A stretch of 64,000 bases of DNA from Lotus japonicus (Eukaryota; Streptophyta; Magnoliopsida; Fabales; Fabaceae). A model generated the notes under the pieces. The model was given only the letters and a program-made list of their open reading frames with translations. It had not been told where the DNA came from and searched no databases. This document shows, one piece after another, positions 24,938 to 35,759 of the stretch. The position numbers were made by a program, and so were the translations under genes. Every line of letters begins with the position of its first letter. Position 1 is the first letter of the stretch. The stretch spans positions 27,905,158 to 27,969,157 of the forward strand of contig NC_080042.1 in assembly GCF_012489685.1 (NCBI RefSeq), read 5' to 3'.

Positions 24938-26321
24938 GGGTTTTAGAGTAGGAAAAAAGTAGAAAGAGGCCAACAAGCTTTTGAGAGGACATTAATTTAA
25001 AATCGTATTAGTAATCTATAGTATGTGATATGAGTTCGTAAAGCTCCACTGAAACTTACTACAGATGGAGAATTGTAACGAAATAAGTAGAGTAGGAACA
25101 AAGGAGAAAGAGGCCAAAATATTGCTTTTGAGTGGAGAAATTCGTCCCTAATGACCAAAAGTGTCTTGTTGTACCACAATAAGTTTAAGCTCATGATATT
25201 CCTCCATCGAATGTGATGCAAGTTCGTAGAGCTCAACTAAATGTCGGTGTTTAAGGATAAGGGTTATGGGTTTAGGGTTTAGGTTTTAGAGATAGACAAA
25301 AGTATACAGAGGCAAATAAGCTTTTGAGAGGACATAAATTTAAAATCGTGTAAGAAAATTCTCGATGTGGTTTCGTGTAAATCCGATATCTGTAGCTCCA
25401 GATATCCCTGTTTTAATGAGCAAAGGTCGGGCTGTACAGTACCAGCGAACTAGATGAGGAGTTTTTATTTTAATTCCGATTTTGCTTCTGTTTTTACATA
25501 GAAGGACTTGGGTTTTAATTGAGTTTAGACCAGATTAAGAACTAAACTGATGGGCCAAGGGTTCGGGCTTGAAAAGAATATTGAAACCCTAGCCCACTTT
25601 GCATGGGGTTTAGTCTAGAGGGGGGAAAACCCTATTCTTTCACAATCAGAACAGAACCTGCACAAACTCACGTAAGAACTGAAAGGGAAGCATACAGAAG
25701 AGAGAAAAGAGAGAACTCGAGAGAGAGCAAGAGAAGCTGCCGCCGCCCAAGCCATAACCATCACCGTGTAGCGCGCGCAAGGGAGTGGAGGAGATCGCGC
25801 GCGAGGGAGAGAAGAGGGACGGCGAGAGAAGCTGAGAACGTGGACAGCAACGTTTATGAACCGTGTTCATCACCAAAGCTTCTTCTTTTCAGACCAAGAA
25901 CCCAAGGTAAGGGCTGGTCCTAGGATTGGGTAGATTGCCTAGGGTATTTGCCATGTTTTACTATGAGAAAAGCCATGAACATGATTGCTTTTGCAAGAGT
26001 TTTGTGTTCATGATGCTTGCTGTTTTTTTCTGCCTTGAGATCTTGATGTTTTGCTTCTGATTTGAGATGAAATGTTGATGCCATGATTCTCCATTAATCA
26101 TCACTACAACTACCGTTTCTTCTATGACTTTGCTTGATTAAAATGATTGAAGATTTATATGCTTAGATCTGCCTTTTGTGCTAGAATTGATGGTTATCTT
26201 GGTTCTGGAAATTTAAGCATGATATATGATATATGATATGTGGTTCTTGCTGCTGGAATATGGTTTAAAACTCTGGGACTTGAATGGTTGAAAAATTAAT
26301 TTGAAGGCAAAAGTATCTCTG

Positions 26322-26700
26322 CCAGTTTCCTGTACTGGACAGCGAGTTTTGGAGCTTAATTACACCTAATTCGGGGTCTCAAATGAAAAAGGGATAAACG
26401 GGAAAATTGTAGATTTTCGAATTGGCTTTCTATGCATATAAAGAACATAATTTTTGGTCTAGTAATGAGGTCTGGAGGTCGATCTTAGTGACTGTTGCAC
26501 CTGCTGTTCTTCCTGTACCGGACAGCAAGCTTTAAGGCATAATATCACCTAATTCTGGATCTCAAATGGAAAAGTGATAAACTATAAAAGTGTAGAGTTT
26601 CGAATTATCTTTCCAGTCATGTATCATGTGAATTTTGTGGCTAAGTATTGCGGTCTGTAGACCAGTTTTAGTACATGCTGCACCTGTTGTCCAAAAACAC
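26322..26700 (+). repeat. Diverged ~188-bp tandem duplication within the LTR
   Basis: TTTCCTGTACTGGACAGC near 26320 and TTCCTGTACCGGACAGC near 26509 each begin a similar segment: CACCTAATTC, CTCAAATG, GATAAAC, TTTCGAATT, then GCACCTG. The inverted copies lie at about 30370-30740. They may be LTR promoter-region repeats. Confidence 0.75.
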
Positions 26701-27100
26701 TAAATTTGAGAAATTGTTGGAAATGTTAGTAACATGTGATTAGGGACCTTTGTGAGATTTTTATATGATGATATCTGTAAACTGAGCCTCTGGAATTTGT
26801 AAATAATTTGTGAATTTGGGAGGCCCTGATTATTTCTATGCTTTGCATGAAGTTTAGTTGTGACTTGTTTAGGAGGTCGCTCACCCAGCTGTAATTCCTC
26901 CTAGTGTGACTGTTATTTCTTGACATTGTAATCTGATACGATATTAACTCATAAGACTCTAGGATTGACATTAGAGCCTTAAACACCAAGAGAATGAATT
27001 TATAACTCGCTTGCAAGTAAATGTGATAAAACGGTCATAGGTCTAGTGAGACTATGGACCATGAGAACGATGGTACCTTGCACGCGAGGGAGTTATTTGG

Positions 27101-27237
27101 GTTGACTGCGGTCTCCCGTGAACCTTGTGGGCCGGTGCGGCTTCACGTGATTTGGTTGACTGCGGTCACCGTGAACTTTTGTGGATCATTGCGGCTCCAC
27201 GTGATTTGGTTGACTGCGGTCACCGTGATAACCGTGC
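27101..27237 (+). repeat. Three ~54-bp tandem repeats in the LTR
   Basis: GTTGACTGCGGTC starts at 27101, 27154 and 27209. Each is followed by a CACGTGA or CCGTGA context, and the CACGTG core is a G-box-like palindrome. The same three repeats occur inverted at about 29830-29960. They could be regulatory repeats, but that is inference. Confidence 0.85.
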
Positions 27238-27434
27238 CTCTGCGGAAGCACGAAGATGGCCATGGAAGTTTTGGTGGGTTGTGTGAAGTGAGATTCCGTT
27301 AGTAACTGACTCTTTCCCATAAAAGACATATAATGTACTTATATTATATATGTTTTTGTTGATTTTGTCATTATCATTCTTTTGTTGGACCTGACCCTGC
27401 TTGTTTGCTATGTGTTTATTTGGGGGGGGGGTAG

Positions 27435-27545
27435 ATGGTCGTGAAGATAATGGCGATGACACATTCTTGGGAGTTGATGCTACGTGACGTGCCAATACCG
27501 GAGGACGACTACACTTCAGAGGAAGAGGAAGAGGCTAAGGAATAG
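27435..27545 (+). CDS. Small conserved open frame in the LTR, 36 codons, doubtful
   Basis: ATG at 27435 follows a GGTAG possible splice acceptor. The predicted peptide has 36 residues with an acidic end (PEDDYTSEEEEEAKE) and a HSWELMLRDVP segment. The second LTR copy on the minus strand (29627-29517) keeps the same length, start and stop, with two substitutions (P to L and S to L in the acidic half). No domain is recognised and no function is proposed. Preservation in only two copies of the same LTR is weak evidence, because the copies are similar throughout. It may simply be an open stretch in the LTR transcript. Confidence 0.3.
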   Translation: MVVKIMAMTHSWELMLRDVPIPEDDYTSEEEEEAKE

Positions 27546-27879
27546 GGTTTGGGTTGAGAGTCTTTTGTTTTCTGTTGGGGTTGAGAGTTTCCGAAGTGTT
27601 GGTATCGAACAATTTTATTGCTTAAATTCGAATGAACAAGTTTTGATGTAATCTTTATTTTCATTCAGGCCTTTGATTCGTACTCTTTACAGTTGGTTAT
27701 TTAAAAAGTTTTACGATGTTGGTTACTTCCGCGTGTTTTTGGAAAGGTTATGTTTCAAGAGTTTTCGTAAAATGAAAGGTTTGTCATTAATTGAAGATTA
27801 ATAAGTGAATCGACGAAAATTCTTTACGAAAATTGGTTAATTAGTTACTGTGTAACACTCGAGAAATCGGGGCGTTACA

Positions 27880-29180
27880 TTCCTCCATCGAATGTGATGC
27901 AAGTTCGTAGAGCATAACTAAATGTCGGTGTTAAAGGAAAAGGGTTATGGGTTTGGGGTTTAGGTTTTAGAGTTAGACAAATATATAAAGAGGCAAACAA
28001 GCTTTTGAGATGACATAAATTTAAAATCGTGTTGTTAATCTAATGTATGTGATATGAGTTCGTAGAGCTCAACTAAAACTTACTACAAATGGAGAATTGT
28101 AACGAAATAAGTAGAGTAGGAACAAAGGAGAAAGAGCCCAAAATATTGCTTTTCAGTGGAGAAATTCGTCCCTAATGATCAAAAGTGTCTTGTTGTACCA
28201 CAATAAGTTTAAGCTCATGATATTCCTCCATCGAATGTGATGCAAGTTTGTAGAGCTCAACTAAATGTCGGTGTTTAAGGATAAGGGTTATGGGTTTAGG
28301 GTTTAGGTTTTAGAGATAGACAAAAGTATACAGAGGAAAACAAGCTTTTGAGAGGACATAAATTTAAAATCGTGTTGTTAATCTAATGTATGTGATATGA
28401 GTTCGTAGAGCTCCACTGAAACTTACTACAAATGGAGAATTGTAACGAAATCAGTAGAGTAGGAACAAAGGAGAAAGAGGCCGAAATATTGCTTTTGAGT
28501 GGAGAAATTCGTCCCTAATGACCAAAAGTGTCTTGTTGTACCACAATAAGTTTATGCTCATGATATTCCTCCATCGAATGTGATGCAAGTTCGTAGAGCT
28601 CAACTAAATGTCGGTGTTTAAGGTTAAGCGTTAAGCGTTAAGGGTTTAGGGTTTAAGGTTTAGCGTTTGGGTTTTAGAGTAGGACAAAAGTAGAAAGAGG
28701 CCAACAAGCTTTTGAGAGGACATAAATTTAAAATTGTGTTAGTAATCTATGGTATGTGATATGAGTTCGTAGAGGTCAACTGAAACTTACTACAAATGGA
28801 GAATTGTAATGAAAGAAGTTGAGTAGGAACAAAGGAGAAAGAGCCCAAAATATTGCTTTTGAGTGGAGAAATTCGTCCCTAATGATCAAAAGTGTCTTGT
28901 TGTACCACAATAAGTTTAAGCTCATGATATTCCTCCATCGAATGTGATGCAAGTTCGTATAGCTCAACTAAATGTCGGTGTTTATGGTCTGGTTCAGGGT
29001 TTAGGTTTTAGAGTAGGACAAAAGTATAAAGAGGCAAACAAGCTTTTGAGAGGACATAAATTAAAAATCGTGTTGTTAATCTATTGTATGTGACATGAAT
29101 TCGTAGAGCTCAACTAAAACTTACTACAAATGGAGAATTGTACCGAAATAAGTTGAGTAGGAACAAAGGACAAAGAGGCC
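27880..29180 (+). repeat. Satellite island between two solo LTRs
   Basis: About 3.8 monomers in the same orientation as the flanking arrays. The segment matches about 33690-34990 (offset about 5,811 bp), including GTTAAAGGAAAAGGG and the GGTCTGGTTCAGGG tract, so it belongs to the right-hand array type. Confidence 0.93.
29176..29180. other. Target site duplication AGGCC, left copy
   Basis: The five bases directly before the LTR start are AGGCC. The same five follow the LTR end at 31875-31879. They derive from AAAGAGGCCAAAATATT of the satellite. Confidence 0.9.
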
Positions 29181-31874
29181 TGTAACGCCCCGATTTCTCG
29201 AGTGTTACACAGTAACTAATTAACCAATTTTCGTAAAGAGTTTTCGTCGATTCACTTATTAATCTTCAATTAATGACAAACCTTTCATTTTACAAAAACT
29301 CTTGAAACATAACCTTTCCAAAAAAACACGCGGAAGTAACCAACTTCGTAAAACTTTTTAAATAACCAACTGTAAAGAGTACGAAACAAAGGCCTGAATG
29401 AAAATAAAGATTACATCAAAACTTGTTCATTCGAATTTAAGCAATAAAATTGTTCGATACCAACACTTCGGAAACTCTCAACCCCAACAGAAAACAAAAG
29501 ACTCTCAACCCAAACCCTATTCCTTAGCCTCTTCCTCTTCCTCTAAAGTGTAGTCGTCCTCCAGTATTGGCACGTCACGTAGCATCAACTCCCAAGAATG
29601 AGTCATCGCCATTATCTTCACGACCATCTACCCCCCCCCAAACAAACACATAGCAAACAAGCAGGGTCAGGTCCAACAAAAGAATGATAATGACAAAATC
29701 AACAACAACATATATAATATAAGTACATTATATGTCTTTTATGGGAAAGAGTCAGTTACTAACGGAATCTCACTTCACACAACCCACCAAAACTTCCATG
29801 GCCATCTTCGTGCTTCCGCAGGGGCACGGTTATCACGGTGACCGCAGTCAACCAAATCACGTGGAGCCGCAATGATCCACAAAAGTTCACGGTGACCGCA
29901 GTCAACCAAATCACGTGAAGCCACACCGGCCCACAAGGTTCACGGGAGACCGCAGTCAACCCAAATAACTCCCTCGCGTGCAAGGTACCATCGTTCTCAT
30001 GGTCCATAGTCTCACTAGACCTATGACCGTTTTATCACATTTACTTGCAAGCGAGTTATAAATTCATTCTCTTGGTGTTTAAGGCTCTAATGTCAATCCT
30101 AGAGTCTTATGAGTTAATATCGTATCAGATTACAACGTCAAGAAATAACAGTCACACTAGGAGGAATTACCGCTGGGTGAGCGACCTCCTAAACAAGTCA
30201 CAACTAAACTTCATGCAAAGCATAGAAATAATCAGGGCCTCCCAAATTCACAAATTATTTACAAATTCCAGAGGCTCAGTTTACAGATATCATCATATAA
30301 AAATCTCACAAAGGTCCCTAATCACATGTTACTAACATTTCCAACAATTTCTCAAATTTAGTGTTTTTGGACAACAGGTGCAGCGTGTACTAAAAATGGT
30401 CTACAGACCGCAATAATTAGCCACAAAATTCACATGATACATGACTGGAAAGATAATTCGAAACTCTACACTTTTATAGTTTATCACTTTTCCATTTGAG
30501 ATCCAGAATTAGGTGATATTAGGCCTTAAAGCTTGCTGTCCGGTACAGGAAGAACAGCAGGTGCAACAGTCACTAAGATCGACCTCCAGACCTCATTACT
30601 AGACCAAAAATTATGTTCTTTATATGCATAGAAAGCCAATTCGAAAATCTACAATTTTCCAGTTTATCCCTTTTTCATTTGAGACCCCGAATTAGGTGTA
30701 ATTAACTCCAAAACTCGCTGTCCAGTACAGGAAACTGGCAGAGATACTTTTGCCTTCAAATTAATTTTTCAACCATTCAAGTCCCAGAGTTTTAAACCAT
30801 ATTCCAGCAGCAAGAACCACATATCATATATCATATATCATGCTTAAATTTCCAGAACCAAGATAACCATCAATTCTAGCACAAAAGGCAGATCTAAGCA
30901 TATAAATCTTCAATCATTTTAATCAAGCAAAGTCATAGAAGAAACGGTAGTTGTAGTGATGATTAATGGAGAATCATGGCATCAACATTTCATCTCAAAT
31001 CAGAAGCAAAACATCAAGATCTCAAGGCAGAAAAAAAACAGCAAGCATCATGAACACAAAACTCTTGCAAAAGCAATCATGTTCAGGGCTTTTCTCATAG
31101 TAAAACATGGCAAATACCCTAGGCAATCTACCCAATCCTAGGACCAGCCCTTACCTTGATTCTTGATCTGAAAAGAGAAGAGAATGAAGTTTGGAAGAAC
31201 AATCTCTTGCTGTCCAAGTCTCCTTCACCTTCCTTCTCCTTCGCGAAACTCTCTCTATTCGCGCTCTCTCCCTTGCTCGCGCGCGTGACCGGCGACAATG
31301 GTGGTGGCTTGGGCGGCGGCTCCCTTCTCTTCTCTCACACGTTCTCTCTTTGTTTTTCACGTGAAGGTGCTGTAGTGTATCTCTGTTTTCTGATTGTGGA
31401 AGAATAGGGTTTCCCCCCTTGGCTAAAATCACATGAAACCCACAAGTGGGCTAGGGTTTTGTTTTTCCACAAGCCCGACCCAAGTCCAACCTTAACCCAC
31501 CAGTCTAATTACCTAATCAGACCTGAAACTTACTAAAACCTAAGCCCTCAAAGGTAAATTCATAATTAAATTCGGACTTAGAAGAAAAACAATGTAATAA
31601 TCCCGCTGGCACTGTACAGCCGGAACTACGTTCACTAAAACGGGGATATCTGGAGCTACAGATATCGGATCGACACGAAACCACTTGGAGAATTTTCTAG
31701 ACTTGAAGGTCTACAACTCTCATGAAGGAAGTTTTCCCAAATGAAGTCGTTAAGACCCTCTCAAAATTCACACAAGTTGACAGTTCTAATCTGCCATTTA
31801 TCAAACATTAGCTAAAACTTCAATTTTATTCAAACTTCCATAAAATTGTTCCAAATTGAACTTAGGGCCTTACA
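29181..31874 (-). mobile_element. Full-length solo LTR with target duplication
   Basis: This 2,694-bp element starts TGTAACGCCCC and ends GGGCCTTACA on the plus strand, so it has TG/CA ends and short imperfect terminal inverted repeats (TGTAACGCCC against TGTAAGGCCC). A perfect 5-bp AGGCC duplication flanks it, the signature of an LTR retrotransposon insertion reduced to one LTR by LTR-LTR recombination. No gag, pol or PBS is present. It is an inverted homologue of 25353-27879, with scattered substitutions and small indels. Minus-strand transcription is inferred from the conserved donor and small frame. The element belongs to a family with long LTRs (about 2.7 kb); the lineage is not assigned. 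Confidence 0.92.
29517..29627 (-). CDS. Small conserved open frame in the LTR, 36 codons, doubtful
   Basis: Counterpart of the frame at 27435-27545, reading on the minus strand from ATG at 29627. It has the same length, with PILEDDYTLEEEEEAKE at the end. It is preceded by a run of nine G and TAG. No recognised domain. It is listed because start, length and stop are kept in both LTR copies; coding status is uncertain. Confidence 0.3.
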   Translation of the reverse strand: MVVKIMAMTHSWELMLRDVPILEDDYTLEEEEEAKE

Positions 31875-32494
31875 AGGCCAAAATATTTCTTTTGAGTGGA
31901 GAAATTTGTCCCTAATGACCAAAAGTGTCGTGTTGTACAACAATAAGTTTAAGCTCATGATATTCCTCCATCGAATGTGATGCAAGTTCGTAGAGCTTAA
32001 CTAAATGTCGGTGTTTAAGGATAAAGGTTAAGGGTTTAGAGTTTAGGTTTTAGAGTTGGACAAAAGTATAAAGAGGCAAACAAGCTTTTGGGAGGACATA
32101 AATTAAAAATCGTGTTGTTAATCTATTGTCTGTGATATGAGTTCGTAGAGCTCAACTAAAACTTACTACAAATGGAGAATTGTACCGAAATAAGTAGAGT
32201 AGGAACAAAGGAGAAAGAGGCTAAAATATTTCTTTTGAGTGGAGAAATTTGTCCCTAATGACCAAAAGTGTCGTGTTGTACAACAATAAGTTTAAGCTCA
32301 TGATATTCCTCCATCGAATGTGATGCAAGTTCGTAGAGCTTAACTAAATGTCGGTGTTTAAGGATAAAGGTTAAGGGTTTAGGGTTTAGGTTTTAGAGTT
32401 GGACAAAAGTATAAAGAGGCAAACATGCTTTTGGGAGGACATAAATTAAAAATCGTGTTGTTAATCTATTGTCTGTGATATGAGTTCGTAGAGC

Positions 32495-35000
32495 TCAACT
32501 AAAACTTACTACAAATGGAGAATTGTACCGAAATAAGTAGAGTAGGAACAAAGGAAAAAGAGGCCAAAATATTGCTTTTGAGTGGAGAAATTCGTCCCTA
32601 ATGACCAAAAGTGTCTTGTTGTACCACAATAAGTTTATGCTCATGATATTCCTCCATTGAATGTGATGCAAGTTCGTAGAGCTCAACTAAATGTCGGTGT
32701 TTAAGGTTAAGCGTTAAGGGTTTAGGGTTTAAGCTTTAGCGTTTGGGTTTTAGAGTAGGACAAAAGTAGAAAGAGGCCAACAAGCTTTTGAGAGGACATA
32801 AATTTAAAATTGTGTTAGTAATCTATAGTATGTGATATGAGTTCGTAGAGGTCAACTGAAACTTACTACAAATGGAGAATTGTAACGAAAGAAGTTGAGT
32901 AGGAACAAAGGAGAAAGAGCCCAAAATATTGCTTTTGAGTGGAGAAATTCTTCCCTAATGATCAAAAGTGTCTTGTTGTACCACAATAAGTTTAAGCTCA
33001 TGATATTCCTCCATCGAATGTGATGCAAGTTTGTAGAGCTCAACTAAATGTCGGTGTTTAAGGATAAGGGTTATGGGTTTAGGGTTTAGGTTTTAGAGAT
33101 AGACAAAAGTATACAGAGGCAAACAAGCTTTTGAGAGGACATAAATTTAAAATCGTGTTGTTAATCTAATGTATGTGATATGAGTTCGTAGAGCTCAACT
33201 AAAACTTACTACAAATGAAGAATTGTAACGAAATAAGTAGAGTACGAACAAAGGAGAAAGACGCCGAAATATTGCTTTTGAGTGGAGAAATTCGTCCCTA
33301 ATGACAAAAAGTGTCTTGTTGTACCACAATAAGTTTAAGCTCATGATATTCCTCCATCGAATTTGATGCAAGTTCGTAGAGCTCAACTAAATGTCGGTGT
33401 TTAAGGATAAGGGATATGGGTTTGGGGTTTATGTTTTAGAGTTAGACAAATATATGAAGAGGCAAACAAGCTTTTGAGAGGACATAAATTTAAAATCGTG
33501 TTGTTAATCTATTATATGTGATATGAGTTCTTAGAGCTCAACTAAGAGTTGCTACAAATGGAGAATTTTAACGAAATAAGTAGTAGAGTAGGAACAAAGG
33601 AGAAAGAGACCAAAATATTGCTTTTGAGTGGAGAAATTCGTCTCTAATGACCAAAAGTGTCTTGTTGACACAATAAGTTTAAGCTCATGATATTCCTCCA
33701 TCGAATGTGATGCAAGTTCGTAGAGCTTAACTAAATGTCGGTGTTAAAGGAAAAGGGTTATGGGTTTGGGGTTTAGGTTTTAGAGTTAGACAAATATATA
33801 AAGAGGCAAACAAGCTTTTGAGATGAATAAATTTAAAATCGTGTTGTTAATCTAATGTATGTGATATGAGTTCGTAGAGCTCAACTAAAACTTACTACAA
33901 ATGGAGAATTGTAATGAAATAAGTAGAGTAGGAACAAAGGAGAAAGAGCCCAAAATATTGCTTTTCAGTGGAGAAATTCGTCCCTAATGATCAAAAGTGT
34001 CTTGTTGTACCACAATAAGTTTAAGCTCATGATATTCCTCCATCGAATGTGATGCAAGTTTGTAGAGCTCAACTAAATGTCGGTGTTTAAGGATAAGGGT
34101 TATGGGTTTAGGGTTTAGGTTTTAGAGATAGACAAAAGTATACAGAGGCAAACAAGCTTTTGAGAGGACATAAATTTAAAATCGTGTTGTTAATCTAATG
34201 TATGTGATATGAGTTCGTAGAGCTCCACTGAAACTTACTACAAATGGAGAATTGTAACGAAATCAGTAGAGTAGGAACAAAGGAGAAAGAGGCCGAAATA
34301 TTGCTTTTGAGTGGAGAAATTCGTCCCTAATGACCAAAAGTGTCTTGTTGTACCACAATAAGTTTATGCTCATGATATTCCTCCATCGAATGTGATGCAA
34401 GTTCGTAGAGCTCAACTAAATGTCGGTGTTTAAGGTTAAGTGTTAAGCGTTAAGGGTTTAGGGTTTAAGGTTTAGCGTTTGGGTTTTAGAGTAGGACAAA
34501 AGTAGAAAGAGGCCAACAAGCTTTTGAGAGGACATAAATTTAAAATTGTGTTAGTAATCTATGTATGTGATATGAGTTCGTAGAGGTCAACTGAAACTTA
34601 CTACAAAAGGAGAATTGTAATGAAAGAAGTTGAGTAGGAACAAAGGAGAAAGAGCCCAAAATATTGCTTTTGAGTGGAGAAATTCGTCCCTAATGATCAA
34701 AAGTGTCTTGTTGTACCACAATAAGTTTAAGCTCATGATATTCCTCCATCGAATGTGATGCAAGTTCGTATAGCTCAACTAAATGTCGGTGTTTATGGTC
34801 TGGTTCAGGGTTTAGGTTTTAGAGTAGGACAAAAGTATAAAGAGGCAATCAAGCTTTTGAGAGGACATAAATTTAAAATCGTGTTGTTAATCTATTGTAT
34901 GTGACATGAATTCGTAGAGCTCAACTAAAACTTACTACAAATGGAGAATTGTACCGAAATAAGTTGAGTAGGAACAAAGGACAAAGAGGCCAAAATATTT
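32495..35000 (+). repeat. Block duplicated at 39.78-42.28 kb (7,277-7,280-bp offset)
   Basis: Equivalent monomers at 32495/39775, 32852/40132, 33195/40472 and 34587/41864 keep an offset of 7,277-7,280 bp. Private markers are shared, such as the AAGTAGTAGAGTAGG microduplication at about 33577 and 40854 and the GATGAATAAATTT deletion at about 33824 and 41101. Confidence 0.85.
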
Positions 35001-35010
35001 CTTTTGAGTG
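34971..35010 (+). other. Paralogous empty site of the solo LTR
   Basis: The sequence GGACAAAGAGGCCAAAATAT is uninterrupted here and carries a single AGGCC. Its flanks match both flanks of the LTR at 29181-31874: GAACAAAGGACAAAGAGGCC on the left and AGGCCAAAATATTTC on the right. It represents the pre-insertion state of the duplicated block. Confidence 0.85.
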
Positions 35011-35759
35011 GAGAAATTTGTCCCTAATGACCAAAAGTGTCGTGTTGTACAACAATAAGTTTAAGCTCATGATATTCCTCCATCGAATGTGATGCAAGTT
35101 CGTAGAGCTTAACTAAATGTCGGTGTTTAAGGTTAAAGGTTAAGGGTTTAGGGTTTAGGTTTTAGAGTTGGACAAAAGTATAAAGAGGCAAACAAGCTTT
35201 TGGGAGGACATAAATTAAAAATCGTGTTGTTAATCTATTGTCTGTGATATGAGTTCGTAGAGCTCAACTAAAACTTACTACAAATGGAGAATTGTACCGA
35301 AATAAGTAGAGTAGGAACAAAGGAGAAAGAGGCTAAAATATTTCTTTTGAATGGAGAAATTTGTCCCTAATGACCAAAAGTGTCTTGTTGTACCACAATA
35401 AGTTTAAGCTCATGGTATTCCTCCATCGAATGTGATGCAAGTTCGTAGAGCTCAACTAAATGTCGGTGTTTAAGGATAAAGGTTAAGGGTTTAGAGTTTA
35501 GGTTTTAGAGTTGGACAAAAGTATAAAGAGGCAAACAAGCTTTTGGGAGGACATAAATTAAAAATCGTGTTGTTAATCTATTGTCTGTGATATGAGTTCG
35601 TAGAGCTCAACTAAAACTTACTACAAATGGAGAATTGTACCGAAATAAGTAGAGTGGGAACAAAGGAGAAAGAGGCTAAAATATTTCTTTTGAGTGGAGA
35701 AATTTGTCCCTAATGACCAAAAGTGTCGTGTTGTACAACAATAAGTTTAAGCTCATGAT

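Larger units (their letters stand above)
1..25352 (+). repeat. Satellite array, ~342-bp monomer, block 1
   Basis: Head-to-tail tandem array; dividing by the monomer length gives roughly 74 copies. Recurrent landmarks in order are GTTCGTAGAGCTC, a G-rich telomere-like tract, AAAGAGGC, AAGCTTTTGAG, a second GTTCGTAGAGCTC, TGGAGAATTGTA, a second AAAGAGGC, GCTTTTGAG and CTCATGATATTCC. All monomers run in the same direction. One HindIII site (AAGCTT) per typical monomer predicts a HindIII ladder. Several subtypes differ mainly after the G-rich tract (TTAGACAAATATATAAAG, AGGACAAAAGTAGAAAG, TTGGACAAAAGTCTAAAG). No host gene is visible inside. I do not recognise the satellite by name. A pericentromeric or subtelomeric location is possible but not shown by the sequence. 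Confidence 0.97.
25907..27434 (+). other. Putative intron in the solo LTR transcript
   Basis: AAG/GTAAGG at 25907 is a good donor. The run of ten G followed by TAG ends at 27434, immediately before an ATG. The corresponding donor (GTAAGG on the minus strand, 31154-31149) and acceptor are kept in the second LTR. The G-run before TAG is not a normal pyrimidine tract, which weakens the acceptor call. Confidence 0.35.
25353..27879 (+). mobile_element. 5'-truncated solo LTR, plus orientation
   Basis: This 2,527-bp non-satellite segment is an inverted homologue of 29181-31874, from AGAAAATTCTC at its left edge to GGGGCGTTACA at its right. It lacks roughly the first 190 bp that the other copy has, so only the terminal CA end remains and no target duplication is visible. 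It contains a leader-like stretch with AAACCCTAGCC (about 25586), a purine-rich GAGA region (about 25690-25735), a possible splice donor AAG/GTAAGG at 25906/25907, two diverged tandem copies of a ~188-bp segment and three ~54-bp repeats. There is no gag or pol. Orientation is inferred from the conserved donor, acceptor and small frame, and is not proven. It is most likely a Ty3/gypsy-type long LTR; the family is not identified. Confidence 0.8.

Noticed and set aside
1..25352. CRISPR-like array
   Set aside because: The repeats are about 342 bp with no unique spacers, and the context is a plant genome.
25603..25923. 106-codon Arg-rich frame in the LTR leader as a gene
   Set aside because: The corresponding stretch in the second LTR is broken by indels and reads differently, so it is probably untranslated leader.
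26726..27016. 96-codon frame antisense to the LTR (also at 30045-30335)
   Set aside because: It lies opposite to the inferred LTR transcript and has no domain. Its similarity in two copies follows from overall LTR similarity.
27054..27302. 82-codon frame in the first LTR (also at 29759-30007, minus strand)
   Set aside because: It is kept in both LTR copies but arises from the three ~54-bp repeats and lies in the putative intron; the repeated peptide has no known domain.
25353..31874. DNA transposon with terminal inverted repeats (TGTAASGCCC)
   Set aside because: The 10-bp terminal match is imperfect, the 5-bp duplication and TG/CA ends fit an LTR, and no transposase is present. A non-autonomous DNA element remains a minor alternative.
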